Under the pieces are notes generated by a model that did no database searches, was not told the origin of the DNA, and saw only the letters and a list, made by a program, of their open reading frames with translations. A program made the position numbers and the translations under genes. Below are positions 16,659 through 25,568 of a DNA stretch of 64,000 nucleotides, one piece after another. The stretch lies in contig DCKU01000018.1 in NCBI GenBank assembly GCA_002320455.1, forward strand, positions 2,521-66,520, written 5' to 3'. Positions within the stretch are counted from its first letter, which is position 1, and each line of letters opens with the position of its first letter. The stretch is from Salinisphaera sp. UBA1666 (GTDB taxonomy: Bacteria; Pseudomonadota; Gammaproteobacteria; Nevskiales; Salinisphaeraceae).

Positions 16659-18998
16659 ATGACAGAACTTCGACGTCGCGCTCGCCTGGGGCGTATCTAT
16701 GCGGCGGCTGGAACGGGCAGCTTGGTAAGCATGCTGGCCTTGGCGCCGGCACTGGCCCAAGAAAACACCGGATCATCCACCGAGTCGGCGCCGACGCCCG
16801 CTGCCCCGGCGGGCGAACCGGTGCCGGCCGGAACCACCGCGCCGGCGGCGCCCGCGACACCTGCCGCTGGCGAATCCAGTCCGACGACCACGCTGACCAC
16901 GGTCGATGTCACGGCGCGGATGGTCGGCGGCGAAACGCCGCCGCCGGCCTTTGCCGGCGGGCAAGTGGCCGCGGGTGGCCGGCTTGGGGTCCTGGGCGAA
17001 AAGAATGCGGCTAATGTACCGTTTTCGGTCATCAGCTATACCGATCAGCTCATCCGGAATCAGGCCAGCGATACCGTCGCCGGCGCGCTGATCAACGATG
17101 CATCGGTTCAGACGTCCAACGGTTTCGGCAACTTTGCCGAGACCTACCAGATCCGCGGTTTCAATTTTGACGGTGACGATATTTCTTTTGGCGGGCTGTA
17201 CGGCGTTTTGCCGCGTCAGCTCGTGCAGACCAATTTCGTCAATCGCGTAGAGCTTTTCCGCGGCGCCAACGCGTTTGCCAAGGGCGTGGGCCCGGGGGCG
17301 TCCGGCGTCGGCGGGGCCGTCAACATCGAACCCAAGCGCGGCACGGTCGACCCGGTCACGCGGCTGACCTTCGGCTACGAGTCCGATCTGCAGTTTGAGC
17401 AGGCGCTGGACGTCGGGCGCCGCTACGGTGCGGCCGATGAATACGGCGTGCGGGTGAATATCCAGCACGAGGACGGCGAGACCGCCATCAACGACCAGGA
17501 CGCCGAGGATGTCTCGGCGGCCATCGCACTCGACTACGACGGCGAGCGGCTCCACGGCGCGCTGGATTTCGGTTATCAGCGCCAGACCATCGATCAGGGC
17601 CGCTCGACCGTGCGCGTGGGGGATGCCACGTCAATCCCCGCGGCCCCGGATGCCACCACTAACTACTGGCCTGCTTTTTCCAACACCGAGCTGGAATCCA
17701 AGTTCGGCAAGATCAGCGGCGCCTTTGACGTGACCGACGACTGGAGCGTGTATGCCGCTTTCGGTGGCAACGACACGGACGAAGCCGGCGATTACGGCCA
17801 GCCGATTCTGTCCGGCCCGGACACGCCGGGCTTTAACACCGGGGACGCCACCGTTTCGCGTCTGACCGTGGTCCGGCCGTCGCAGACTTACTCGGGCCAG
17901 GCCGGCATACGCGGCGCTGTGGATACCGGCCCGGTCAGCCACGAGATTAATATCGGCTACTCGCAGTACTACCAGCGCGCAGAAACCGCCTTTTCGTTCT
18001 CAGGCTCGGTCGATACCAATATTTACGACCCGGCCGATATCGGGCAGCTGGACACCACCAGCCAGAGCGGCAATCTGAACGACCCCAACTTGGCGTCGCG
18101 CACGCGGGCCAACGGCTGGGCCTTGTCAGATACGGCCGGCTTTTTCGACGATCGCATCCTCTTAACCGTGGGGGGGCGCTACCAAAGCGTGTCGGTTAGA
18201 AACTACAGCGCTGCGGTGGGCGAAGACGGCACGCTGTCCGGCGAGCCGGTCGCCGGCCATCGCGTATCGCCGGTCTATGGTCTGGTCGTCAAGCCGGCCG
18301 ACTGGCTCTCGCTCTACGCCAACCACATCGAGGCGTTGCAGCCCGGAGATGCAGCACCGCCCACCGCCAATAATCCGGGCCAGACGCTGGGCATTCTGGA
18401 TGCCCAGCAGAACGAAGTAGGTGCCAAGATCGATTTCGGCCGAATCGGCGGCAGCCTGGCGGCCTATCAAATCGAAAAGCCCAACGCCTATCTCGACGCC
18501 GATACCGGCGAGTACGGCTACTTCGGCGAACAGCGCAACCGCGGTATCGAAGCCAATCTGTATGGTCTGGCGACCGAGCGCCTACGGGTGATCGCCAGTG
18601 CCACCTACGTCGATGCCGAACTGACCCAGACCCCGGACGACGCGTTCAACGGTAACGATGCCGTAGGGGTGCCCAATTATCGGGTTGCCCTGTCCGGGGA
18701 CTACACACTGCCAGAAGCCGAAAACTGGCATGCCATCGCCCGCGTGATCCAGACCGGCGAGCAGTACGCCGATCAGGCCAATGACCTGAAGCTAGATGCC
18801 TGGACGCGTATCGATCTAGGCTTGCGTTACGAGATGCCCTGGGGCAACGACGACAAAGAGATTATCTGGCGGGCCAACGTCGAGAACGTCGCCAACGCCA
18901 GCTACTGGGCCAGCGCGCGGCGGATTGCGGCCACCAACTACCTCACCCAGGGGGATCCGCGTACTTTCAAGCTCTCGGTGGCTTTCAACTTCGACTGA
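16659..18998 (+). CDS. TonB-dependent siderophore receptor
   Basis: Outer-membrane receptor for a ferric siderophore, 779 residues from the ATG at 16659. A signal peptide ends ALA-QE near residue 33. A Pro/Ala/Thr linker follows, then a likely TonB box (TTVDVTARM, near 87), the plug (NDASVQTSNGFGNFAETYQI, FNRVELFRG-like NFVNRVELFRGANAF) and a beta-barrel ending SVAFNFD. The Fur box upstream and the fhuCDB genes 1.7 kb downstream suggest a hydroxamate siderophore, but the ligand cannot be read from sequence. An in-frame TTG at 16578 overlaps the Fur box and is not credible. Confidence 0.92.
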   Translation: MTELRRRARLGRIYAAAGTGSLVSMLALAPALAQENTGSSTESAPTPAAPAGEPVPAGTTAPAAPATPAAGESSPTTTLTTVDVTARMVGGETPPPAFAGGQVAAGGRLGVLGEKNAANVPFSVISYTDQLIRNQASDTVAGALINDASVQTSNGFGNFAETYQIRGFNFDGDDISFGGLYGVLPRQLVQTNFVNRVELFRGANAFAKGVGPGASGVGGAVNIEPKRGTVDPVTRLTFGYESDLQFEQALDVGRRYGAADEYGVRVNIQHEDGETAINDQDAEDVSAAIALDYDGERLHGALDFGYQRQTIDQGRSTVRVGDATSIPAAPDATTNYWPAFSNTELESKFGKISGAFDVTDDWSVYAAFGGNDTDEAGDYGQPILSGPDTPGFNTGDATVSRLTVVRPSQTYSGQAGIRGAVDTGPVSHEINIGYSQYYQRAETAFSFSGSVDTNIYDPADIGQLDTTSQSGNLNDPNLASRTRANGWALSDTAGFFDDRILLTVGGRYQSVSVRNYSAAVGEDGTLSGEPVAGHRVSPVYGLVVKPADWLSLYANHIEALQPGDAAPPTANNPGQTLGILDAQQNEVGAKIDFGRIGGSLAAYQIEKPNAYLDADTGEYGYFGEQRNRGIEANLYGLATERLRVIASATYVDAELTQTPDDAFNGNDAVGVPNYRVALSGDYTLPEAENWHAIARVIQTGEQYADQANDLKLDAWTRIDLGLRYEMPWGNDDKEIIWRANVENVANASYWASARRIAATNYLTQGDPRTFKLSVAFNFD

Positions 18999-19017
18999 GC
19001 CAGCCACCGCACGATAC

Positions 19018-19044
19018 GCCGGCCGGGCGAGACCGACGGCCGGC
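19018..19044. terminator. GC-rich hairpin between convergent genes (weak terminator candidate)
   Basis: GCCGGCCG and CGGCCGGC form a perfect 8-bp stem around an 11-base loop, between the ends of the TonB receptor and KAS III genes. There is no T run on either strand, so rho-independent function is doubtful. Confidence 0.35.
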
Positions 19045-19055
19045 CGCCTTGCGGC

Positions 19056-20102
19056 TTAGTCCGACGCGCTTACCACAAAATCCGAGGGCAGGCGCACCAG
19101 CGTGGCCCCCCAGGACAGGCCCACGCCGAAGCCGACCAGCAGCACGAGCGCGCCGGGCTTGATCTGGCCGGACAGCACGGCGCGTTTCAGGGCGATCGGC
19201 ACGCTGCACGACACGGTGTTGCCGATGTCTTCCATGCAGACGACGAATTTCTCTTCAGGTAGGCCCAGCCGATCGCGGATGCCGCCCAGCACCATAGCGC
19301 TGGCCTGGTGGGGGACGACGGCATCCACGTCGTCGAGTGTGATGCCGGCTTTCTCGCAGGTTTCGCGCACGGCGCGCGGGACCTCGCGCAGGGTAAATTC
19401 CACCACCGCGCGCCCGTTCATGAAGATATTGTTGTCCGAACGTACGTTGCCGTGGCGATCGGTGTATTCCTTGGCTTGGCCGCGGTTGTCGCGCTTGCGC
19501 ATGCCTGAGGTCGGCACGATCAGTTCGTCGGCACCTGCGCCGTCGGTGCCGTAAACGAACGGCCCGATTCGAGCCTGGCCCTCGGCTTCGCGCTCGGTGA
19601 GCAGGGTGGCCGCGGCGGCATCGCCAAACAGGGCCCGCACGCTCTTGTCGCCCGGGTTGACGAACTTGGAATACGTATCGGCGGTGATCAGCAGCAGCCG
19701 GCGTGCCTGACCGGACTCGATCAGTGCCTTGGCCACGCCCAGCGCATAGATATAACCCGAGCAGCCCAGATTGATATCCAGGGCGCCGATGTGGGTGCCC
19801 AGGTTCAGACGCTGCTGCACCAGACAGGCGGTGGTCGGGGCCAGATAGTCCGGCGTCTGGGTGGTGAAGATCAGGTAGTCGATCGAATGACGATCAATGC
19901 CCGTCTTGTCGATCAGCCGCTCGGCGGCAATCACGCCGAAATCCGAGGCGCATTCATCATCGCCGGCGACGTGGCGTGCGCGGATACCGGTCTTTTCGGC
20001 AATACGCTCCAGCGGCCAATTGGGAAAACGCGCCGCGATCTCTTCGATAGATTCGGTGCGCTCGGGCAGCATGTATTCGATGGCGTCTATGACAGCAGGC
20101 AT
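19056..20102 (-). CDS. 3-oxoacyl-ACP synthase III family protein (KAS III-like)
   Basis: Thiolase-fold condensing enzyme of 348 residues. The catalytic triad is intact: Cys114 (LGCSGYIYA), His265 (VPHQAS) and Asn295 (IGNTVSCS). It would join an acyl group from CoA to a malonyl-ACP or related acceptor. The pattern (EKTGIRARHVAGDDE, INPEDKSV-like VNPGDKSVRALFGDAA) resembles KAS III paralogues found outside fatty-acid gene clusters, so housekeeping FabH is not assured. GAGGACC lies just before the ATG at 20102. It stands between siderophore-uptake genes on the opposite strand; a link to siderophore acylation is only a guess. Confidence 0.85.
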   Translation of the reverse strand: MPAVIDAIEYMLPERTESIEEIAARFPNWPLERIAEKTGIRARHVAGDDECASDFGVIAAERLIDKTGIDRHSIDYLIFTTQTPDYLAPTTACLVQQRLNLGTHIGALDINLGCSGYIYALGVAKALIESGQARRLLLITADTYSKFVNPGDKSVRALFGDAAAATLLTEREAEGQARIGPFVYGTDGAGADELIVPTSGMRKRDNRGQAKEYTDRHGNVRSDNNIFMNGRAVVEFTLREVPRAVRETCEKAGITLDDVDAVVPHQASAMVLGGIRDRLGLPEEKFVVCMEDIGNTVSCSVPIALKRAVLSGQIKPGALVLLVGFGVGLSWGATLVRLPSDFVVSASD

Positions 20103-20181
20103 CGGTCCTCTACGGGGCTAGTCGTGGAATCTCAGGCGGGGCGGCTTCTGTCGGCCGGCTGGGCCAACGGCAACGGGCAAC

Positions 20182-20562
20182 TTACTCTTCGACGGGGTAT
20201 CCGGCGTCTCTCCAGTCGGCATAGCCCCCGGTCATGACCTGGACATCGGCGTAGCCGGCAGCCCTCAGAATCTCGGCGGCGCGTTCGGCTCGTGCGCCCA
20301 CCTTGCAGTAGGTGACCAGAGGCGTGCCCGCCGCCAAATCCACATCGGGATCGCTGGCAATGCGCGGCAGCGGATGCAGCCGGGCGCCGGCGATATGGCC
20401 GGCTTGCCACTCATCGGGCTCGCGCACATCGATCATTGTGGCGCCGTTCTGTTGGGCGGTGCGCGCTTCGTGATGATCGATAACGGGCAAGCGATCGTCC
20501 TCGGGCGCCTCGTCGGGCGCGTTCATCTGCTTGTTCACGGCACGGCGTAGACGGTCGAGCAT
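20182..20562 (-). CDS. Rhodanese-domain sulfurtransferase
   Basis: Single rhodanese domain, 126 residues, presumably cytoplasmic since no signal peptide is seen. The active-site loop CKVGAR (Cys86 to Arg91) keeps the C-x4-R form, so persulfide transfer is plausible. IDVREPDEWQAGHIAGA is the usual CH2A-type motif. It is upstream of the KAS III gene on the same strand (79 bases), so the two may share a transcript. The physiological partner is unknown. Confidence 0.9.
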   Translation of the reverse strand: MLDRLRRAVNKQMNAPDEAPEDDRLPVIDHHEARTAQQNGATMIDVREPDEWQAGHIAGARLHPLPRIASDPDVDLAAGTPLVTYCKVGARAERAAEILRAAGYADVQVMTGGYADWRDAGYPVEE

Positions 20563-20673
20563 GTGGCGGCCTGGCTGGGCGACTGTGAGGCCAATAGATT
20601 ACGCCATTCGCTGCATAGTGTCGTGGTCCGGGTCGCCGCTCGGTGGCAAGCCGGGCTCGAATCGAGCGCTCTC

Positions 20674-20692
20674 ATTGATACTCATTCGTATT
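20674..20692 (+). promoter_or_regulatory. Probable Fur box upstream of fhuC
   Basis: ATTGATACTCATTCGTATT is an imperfect Fur box about 60 bases before the fhuC ATG. It is weaker than the boxes before the receptor and fhuF, but the position and the genes it precedes support it. Confidence 0.6.
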
Positions 20693-20751
20693 TGCCATAC
20701 AGTTGCGTTCGTCACCCACGATGCGCTGTGCCCCACGCATCCGGAGTTTCG

Positions 20752-21519
20752 ATGTTCGAAGTCAACGCCTGTCGTTTCGAGGTCCAGGGACGCTGCCTGC
20801 TGGAGGCATCGGGCCTGCGCTTTGAAGAAGGTAAGGTCTACGGGCTGATCGGGCACAACGGCTCGGGTAAATCCACGCTGCTCAAGCTGCTCGCGCGCCA
20901 ACAATGCGCCAGCTGCGGCGAAATCTGTCTCAACGGCCGCGCCGTTGATTCGTGGGGCAATCGAGAGTTCGCGCGCAACGTCGCGTATCTGCCCCAGCAT
21001 CTGCCCAGCGCCGAATCGCTGACCGTGCGCGAGCTCGTCGCGTTCGGCCGCTACCCCTGGCACGGCCTGTTCGGCCGGCTGTCGAAAAAAGACAAGGCGC
21101 AGGTTCAGCAGGCCATGGAACGGACCCAGACCGACGGGTTCGCCGATCGTATGGTGGATACGCTGTCCGGCGGCGAGCGCCAGCGCGTGTGGCTGGCCAT
21201 GCTGCTTGCGCAGGGCAGCCGTTTCTTGCTGCTGGACGAGCCGCTTTCGGCCCTGGATATCGCCCACCAGGTCGATACGCTATCGCTCATCCGCAAGCTC
21301 TGTCGCGAGCTCGGCGTTGGCGTGATCATCGTGTTGCACGACGTGAATATGGTCTCGCGCTACTGCGACCAGCTCGTGGCCCTGCGCGACGGTCAGCTCC
21401 TGGCTCAGGGCAGCCCGGGCGAGCTGATGGACGACGCCACGCTCGAGGCGATCTACGGCATCCGCATGAGCGTGATGTCGCATCCCACCGACGACCATCC
21501 CATCGCCGTCGTTCAGTGA
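20752..21519 (+). CDS. fhuC: Ferric hydroxamate ABC transporter ATP-binding protein
   Basis: Iron-siderophore ATPase of 255 residues, powering FhuB. Walker A is GHNGSGKST at about 34-42, followed by the Q-loop region LPQHL, the signature LSGGERQR and Walker B LLLDEPLSALD. The ATG at 20752 has CGGAG 9 bases before it and sits where family members begin; an earlier in-frame ATG at 20563 would add 63 unrelated residues. The stop overlaps the GTG start of the binding-protein gene, so fhuC, fhuD and fhuB form a coupled operon. Confidence 0.93.
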   Translation: MFEVNACRFEVQGRCLLEASGLRFEEGKVYGLIGHNGSGKSTLLKLLARQQCASCGEICLNGRAVDSWGNREFARNVAYLPQHLPSAESLTVRELVAFGRYPWHGLFGRLSKKDKAQVQQAMERTQTDGFADRMVDTLSGGERQRVWLAMLLAQGSRFLLLDEPLSALDIAHQVDTLSLIRKLCRELGVGVIIVLHDVNMVSRYCDQLVALRDGQLLAQGSPGELMDDATLEAIYGIRMSVMSHPTDDHPIAVVQ

Positions 21520-22460
21520 CGCGACGCGGGCGTGTGGTTCAACCGACGGCCGGTGGGCCCGGCTCGGTGCCACGCGCGCTGCGCGTGATCGCCGCGCTAG
21601 CCTGCCTGCTGTGGTGCGCAACGGCCGTGGCGACGCCGCGGGTGGTGACGCTTGACTGGGGCATTGCCCAGAATCTGATCGCGCTGGGCGTCGCCCCTAT
21701 CGGCGTGGGACAGGTTGCGGGCTATCGCTCATGGGTCGCCGGCCCGCCTTTGCCGAGCGATACGCGAGAGATCGGGCTGCGCTCGCAGCCGAACATGGAG
21801 CTACTGGCCCAGCTCGACCCGGATCGTATTTTCATCACCGAGCTTTATGCCGGCCAGGCACAGCGCCTGTCGAGCATCGCGCCGGTTTCCTCGGTCGATG
21901 TCTATTTTAGCGACGGCGACGTATGGGATAACACGTTGGCCGCGGTGACAAAGCTCGGTCGGCTCGTTGATCGTGACAAAGCGGCCAAGGCGTTGATCGC
22001 GCGGACCCGACGCCAGATCGCCCGGCAGGCCGACCGCGTGCCGGCCGATACTCGCCCGTTATTGATGCTTCAGTTTGTCGACGAGAGCCATGTACGAGTC
22101 TACGGTTCCGGCAGTCTCGTGGTGGCAACCGCCCGGCGTATGGGACTCGACAACGCGTGGCACGGCGCGACCACGCGCTGGGGTATGGCGATGGTGCCGA
22201 TCTCTCGGCTGGCCGACATCAACGACGCCCGCGTGATCGTCATGGGCCCGGTCCCGGTCGGGGTGGCGGATAAGATCGCCGATAATCGCGTCTGGCAGGC
22301 GCTACCGGCCGTCCGCCAGGCGCCGCCCGTCTTCATCCCTGCCGTGTGGAGCTTCGGTGGACTGCCGTCGGCCACTCGGTTTGCGCATTTGATTGCCGAT
22401 GCGCTGACCCGAGCCCCCGACACGGGGCCCGGCTGGCCCCGCGCTCGCCCAACGCCGTGA
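21516..22460 (+). CDS. fhuD: Iron-siderophore ABC transporter substrate-binding protein (FhuD-like)
   Basis: Periplasmic binding protein of the FhuD/BtuF fold, about 314 residues if started at the GTG at 21516 that overlaps the fhuC stop (GTGA). A hydrophobic signal (RVIAALACLLWCATAVA) precedes the mature start PRVVTLDWGIAQNLIALG, the usual FhuD entry motif. IGLRSQPNMELLAQLDPD matches the helical-backbone region. A GTG at 21570 would be a reasonable alternative start, nearer the signal peptide. Substrate is probably a hydroxamate siderophore, by analogy with the fused FhuB that follows. Confidence 0.9.
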   Translation: MTRRGRVVQPTAGGPGSVPRALRVIAALACLLWCATAVATPRVVTLDWGIAQNLIALGVAPIGVGQVAGYRSWVAGPPLPSDTREIGLRSQPNMELLAQLDPDRIFITELYAGQAQRLSSIAPVSSVDVYFSDGDVWDNTLAAVTKLGRLVDRDKAAKALIARTRRQIARQADRVPADTRPLLMLQFVDESHVRVYGSGSLVVATARRMGLDNAWHGATTRWGMAMVPISRLADINDARVIVMGPVPVGVADKIADNRVWQALPAVRQAPPVFIPAVWSFGGLPSATRFAHLIADALTRAPDTGPGWPRARPTP

Positions 22461-24436
22461 GTGCCCGGCCTGTCATGACGCCGGCCCGCCTATGCGGGCT
22501 GATCATGCTGGCCGCGGCCGCGCTGGCCGTGACCAGCTTCAGCCAAACCGCGGGTGCGCTCGATCCGCGGGTGCTCTGGTCAGGCCAAGCCAGCACTATC
22601 GCCCATATCGTCATCGTCGACAGCTGGCTGCCGCGGCTGGTCGTGGCACTGGTGGCCGGCGCCGGTCTAGCGTTGGCCGGCGTGCTGATGCAGCAGACCC
22701 TGCGCAACCCGCTGGCCGCGCCCACGACGCTAGGCGTCGCAGCCGGGGCCCAGTTCGCCTTGCTGGTCGCGACGCTTTTCGCGCCGATACTGCTGGTCTA
22801 CGGGCGCGGGCTTGTGGCGTTTTCCGGCGGGGCGGCCGCGGTCGTGCTGGTTTTTGCCCTGGCCTGGCGACGCGGGCTGGCGCCCAACGTGCTGGTGCTG
22901 GCCGGGCTGGTGGTCAATCTGTATGTCGGCGCGGCGTCGCTGGCGTTCATCTTGTTCAACCAGGAGAAGCTTCACGGCTTGATGGTCTGGGGCGCCGGTT
23001 CGCTGGCCCAGAACAACTGGGGCGACGTCGGCTATCTGCTGCCGCGCCTGGCGGTGACCGCGATCGGCGCGGCGATTCTCATACGTTCGCTGGCGCTGTT
23101 GGATCTGGACGAGCTCAACGCCCGCAATCTCGGCGTATCCCTGCCGTGGCTACGGCTGGCCAGTCTGGGGCTGGCGGTGTTCATAACAGCCAGCGTGGTC
23201 GCGGCTGTGGGGCTGATCGGCTTCATTGGCCTGGCTGCGCCGGCTATCGTGCGCCTGGCCGGCGCGCGGACGTTGATGCAGCGGCTGTGCTGGGCCCCGG
23301 TTCTGGGCGCGCTGCTGCTGGTGGTTACGGACCTGGCGCTGCAGCTGCTCACCGGCGAAAACGCCACGCTTATTCCGACGGGGGCGACGACGGCCGCGCT
23401 CGGCGCGCCGCTGTTGCTCTGGCTGATCCCCCGCCTGTCGGCCACCCGCAGCGCGCCTCGGCCGCGCGTGAGCGTACCGGTGGCCCGGCACCGCCGCCCC
23501 GGTCGCGTCGTCGGCCTGTTGCTTGGGGCGGTGGCCGTGATGAGCGTGGTGGCGTTGCTGGCCGGGCAGGGCGCATCCGGCTGGGCCGCACCGTTCACGC
23601 TGCCCTGGCATGACACCGGGGTCTGGCGCCTGCCGCGCGTGCTGGCCGCGGGCGTGGCCGGCGTGTTGCTCGCCCTGGCGGGTACCATCATCCAGCGCGT
23701 GTCGGGTAATCCCATGGCCAGTCCCGAAGTGCTGGGTGTGTCTGCCGGCACCGGGCTGGGGTTGTTGACGTTGACCTGGTTCGTCGCAGCACCCGGCATC
23801 TGGGCCATGCTCGGCGCCGGGCTGGCCGGTGCACTGGGCAGCCTGGGCCTTCTGATCGCAATCAACGCCCGGTCCCAGTTCGAGCCGGAACAGCTGCTTC
23901 TGACCGGCATCAGCATCATGTTCGCCTTCGATGCGCTGCAACGGATCGTGCTGGCCGGCAATGATCCGCGCACCCAGGCCGCGCTGGCCTGGATCTCGGG
24001 CTCCACCTATCACGTGACGTTGCCTACGGCGTGTGTCATCGCCGTGGCCGGCGGCTTGGCCGTGGCCGTGGCCTGGCCGGTGTCGCGCTGGCTGGATATC
24101 CTGCCCCTGGGCGCGCCGACGGCGCGCGGCCTGGGCATCCACATTACGGTCAGCCGGTTGGCGTTGCTGGGCCTGGTTGCGGTGCTGACCGCGGCCGCTA
24201 CGCTGGTCGTGGGGCCGCTGTCGTTCGTGGGGCTATTGGCCCCGCATCTGGCACGGCTGATCGGTCTGGCCCGCGCGCGGGCCCAGATGGGCGGCGCCAT
24301 GGCCATCGGCGCACTGCTCATGATTGCCGCCGACTGGGTCGGCCGTGAAGTGCTCTTCCCGATGGAGATCCCGGCCGGCCTGGTGGCCACGCTCATCGGG
24401 GGCACTTATTTCATGTATCGACTGCGCCGGATTTGA
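22457..24436 (+). CDS. fhuB: Ferric hydroxamate ABC transporter permease (fused FhuB)
   Basis: Double-length FecCD-family permease, 659 residues, the same size as E. coli FhuB (660). Two homologous halves are visible: RNPLAAPTTLGVAAG in the first and GNPMASPEVLGVSAG in the second, each followed by the loop that contacts the ATPase (ARNLGVSLPWLRL; ARGLGIHITVSRL). The GTG at 22457 overlaps the fhuD stop (GTGA). The last 26 bases overlap the convergent MerR-type gene. Confidence 0.94.
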   Translation: MSARPVMTPARLCGLIMLAAAALAVTSFSQTAGALDPRVLWSGQASTIAHIVIVDSWLPRLVVALVAGAGLALAGVLMQQTLRNPLAAPTTLGVAAGAQFALLVATLFAPILLVYGRGLVAFSGGAAAVVLVFALAWRRGLAPNVLVLAGLVVNLYVGAASLAFILFNQEKLHGLMVWGAGSLAQNNWGDVGYLLPRLAVTAIGAAILIRSLALLDLDELNARNLGVSLPWLRLASLGLAVFITASVVAAVGLIGFIGLAAPAIVRLAGARTLMQRLCWAPVLGALLLVVTDLALQLLTGENATLIPTGATTAALGAPLLLWLIPRLSATRSAPRPRVSVPVARHRRPGRVVGLLLGAVAVMSVVALLAGQGASGWAAPFTLPWHDTGVWRLPRVLAAGVAGVLLALAGTIIQRVSGNPMASPEVLGVSAGTGLGLLTLTWFVAAPGIWAMLGAGLAGALGSLGLLIAINARSQFEPEQLLLTGISIMFAFDALQRIVLAGNDPRTQAALAWISGSTYHVTLPTACVIAVAGGLAVAVAWPVSRWLDILPLGAPTARGLGIHITVSRLALLGLVAVLTAAATLVVGPLSFVGLLAPHLARLIGLARARAQMGGAMAIGALLMIAADWVGREVLFPMEIPAGLVATLIGGTYFMYRLRRI

Positions 24437-24827
24437 CGGCCAAGGCGCTCAGAATCCCGCAGTCGGCAATGTCATGGGCACCGTGGCAGCACGCTTGCAG
24501 CTCGATAAGGCTGTCTTCCAGCTGCGCCAGGTCAGCGCGTCGGGCCTGAACCTCGGTAATCTTTTCGGCCACCAGGGCGTCGACATCGTCGCACGGCGCG
24601 TTTGGATGATCGGCCAGGCGTAACAGCGCGGCGACATCGTCCAGCGAAAATCCAAGGCTGCGTGCGCGGTACACGAAACCCAGGCGGGTGATGGCGGCAT
24701 CGTCATAGAATCGATAGCCGTTTGCGGCGCGCTGCGCCGGGGGCACCAGACCTATCTGTTCGTAGTATCGAATGGTCGAGGCCGGGCAGTCGATATGCCG
24801 CGCGGCCTCGCCGATAGAAAACGCCAT
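24411..24827 (-). CDS. MerR-family heavy-metal regulator (CadR/ZntR/PbrR type)
   Basis: Metal-sensing activator of 138 residues. The winged helix at 1-70 contains STIRYYEQIGLVPP and GYRFYDD. The metal-site cysteines Cys79 (APCDD), Cys113-Cys114 (ACCHG) and Cys123 (ADCG) match divalent sensors for Cd, Pb or Zn rather than the Cu(I) sensor CueR. A canonical MerR operator lies 3 bases from its start, and the CDF transporter gene is divergent, so that gene is the expected target. Its 3' end overlaps fhuB. Confidence 0.92.
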   Translation of the reverse strand: MAFSIGEAARHIDCPASTIRYYEQIGLVPPAQRAANGYRFYDDAAITRLGFVYRARSLGFSLDDVAALLRLADHPNAPCDDVDALVAEKITEVQARRADLAQLEDSLIELQACCHGAHDIADCGILSALAVKSGAVDT

Positions 24828-24830
24828 CGC

Positions 24831-24861
24831 TTGACCTTCAAGTGACTTGAAGGTCGATGAT
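24831..24861 (+). promoter_or_regulatory. MerR-type operator-promoter of the CDF transporter gene
   Basis: The perfect dyad ACCTTCAAG-TGA-CTTGAAGGT (24834-24854) sits between TTGACC (-35, 24831-24836) and GATGAT (-10, 24856-24861). The 19-base spacer is the hallmark of MerR-activated promoters. An ATG at 24857 lies inside the -10 element, so it cannot be the start codon of the transporter. Confidence 0.88.
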
Positions 24862-24889
24862 GGCGGCTGGATCTATGACGAGGCAAATC

Positions 24890-25531
24890 ATGGCCGGCTG
24901 TTGCTGTAACGAAGAGGACATTGCAAGCCAAGGACTACAGCTGCGCCAGAAACGTATGCTCTGGGCCGTGCTGGCGATCAACGCGGTGATGTTTCTCACC
25001 GAGTTTTCGGCGGGGCTCGTGGCCGGCTCGACCGCGTTGCTTGGCGACTCGCTCGACATGCTGGGCGATACGATGGTCTACACCTTGAGCCTGCTCGTAC
25101 TGCATCGCGGGGCCCGCTGGAAAGCGCTGTCGGCCGGCGTGAAGGGAGCGATCATGCTGGGCTTTGGCGTCATCGTGCTGGCGGAAGCGCTTTACAAGAT
25201 GGTTGCAGGTGCCACGCCCACATCCTGGCTGATGATGGTCGTGGGCGCGGTGGCGCTGGCCGCCAATCTGGCCTGTCTGGTGCTGTTGACCCGCCATCGA
25301 CAAGACGACGTCAATATGCGCTCGGCCTGGATCTGCTCGCGCAACGATCTGTTTGCCAACACGGGCGTGATCGCGGCCGGCGCGCTGGTCTGGGTCAGCG
25401 GCAGCGTCTGGCCTGACGTGCTGGTGGGCACGGCCATCGCGGCTTTGTTCGTGGCTTCGGCCTGCGGTGTGTTGCGGGATGCGATCAACCGTTATCGACA
25501 GGCCGGCTCTCGTGTCCATGCCGGCGCATGA
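24890..25531 (+). CDS. Cation diffusion facilitator-type metal efflux protein (short form)
   Basis: Inner-membrane transporter of 213 residues with about six helices, predicted to export Cd, Zn or Pb. The metal-binding helix 2 carries LLGDSLDMLGD (Asp53, Asp56/57 region, Asp60). The usual cytoplasmic C-terminal domain is missing, as in the short CzcD-like group. The N-terminus begins MAGCCCNEED, whose three cysteines could bind metal. I chose the ATG at 24890 (GAGG 7 bases upstream) because earlier ATGs lie in or before the promoter. Control by the divergent MerR protein is likely. Confidence 0.88.
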   Translation: MAGCCCNEEDIASQGLQLRQKRMLWAVLAINAVMFLTEFSAGLVAGSTALLGDSLDMLGDTMVYTLSLLVLHRGARWKALSAGVKGAIMLGFGVIVLAEALYKMVAGATPTSWLMMVVGAVALAANLACLVLLTRHRQDDVNMRSAWICSRNDLFANTGVIAAGALVWVSGSVWPDVLVGTAIAALFVASACGVLRDAINRYRQAGSRVHAGA

Positions 25532-25568
25532 CACGCTATCCTGCCCCCAAACACACCGTCACCAACCG

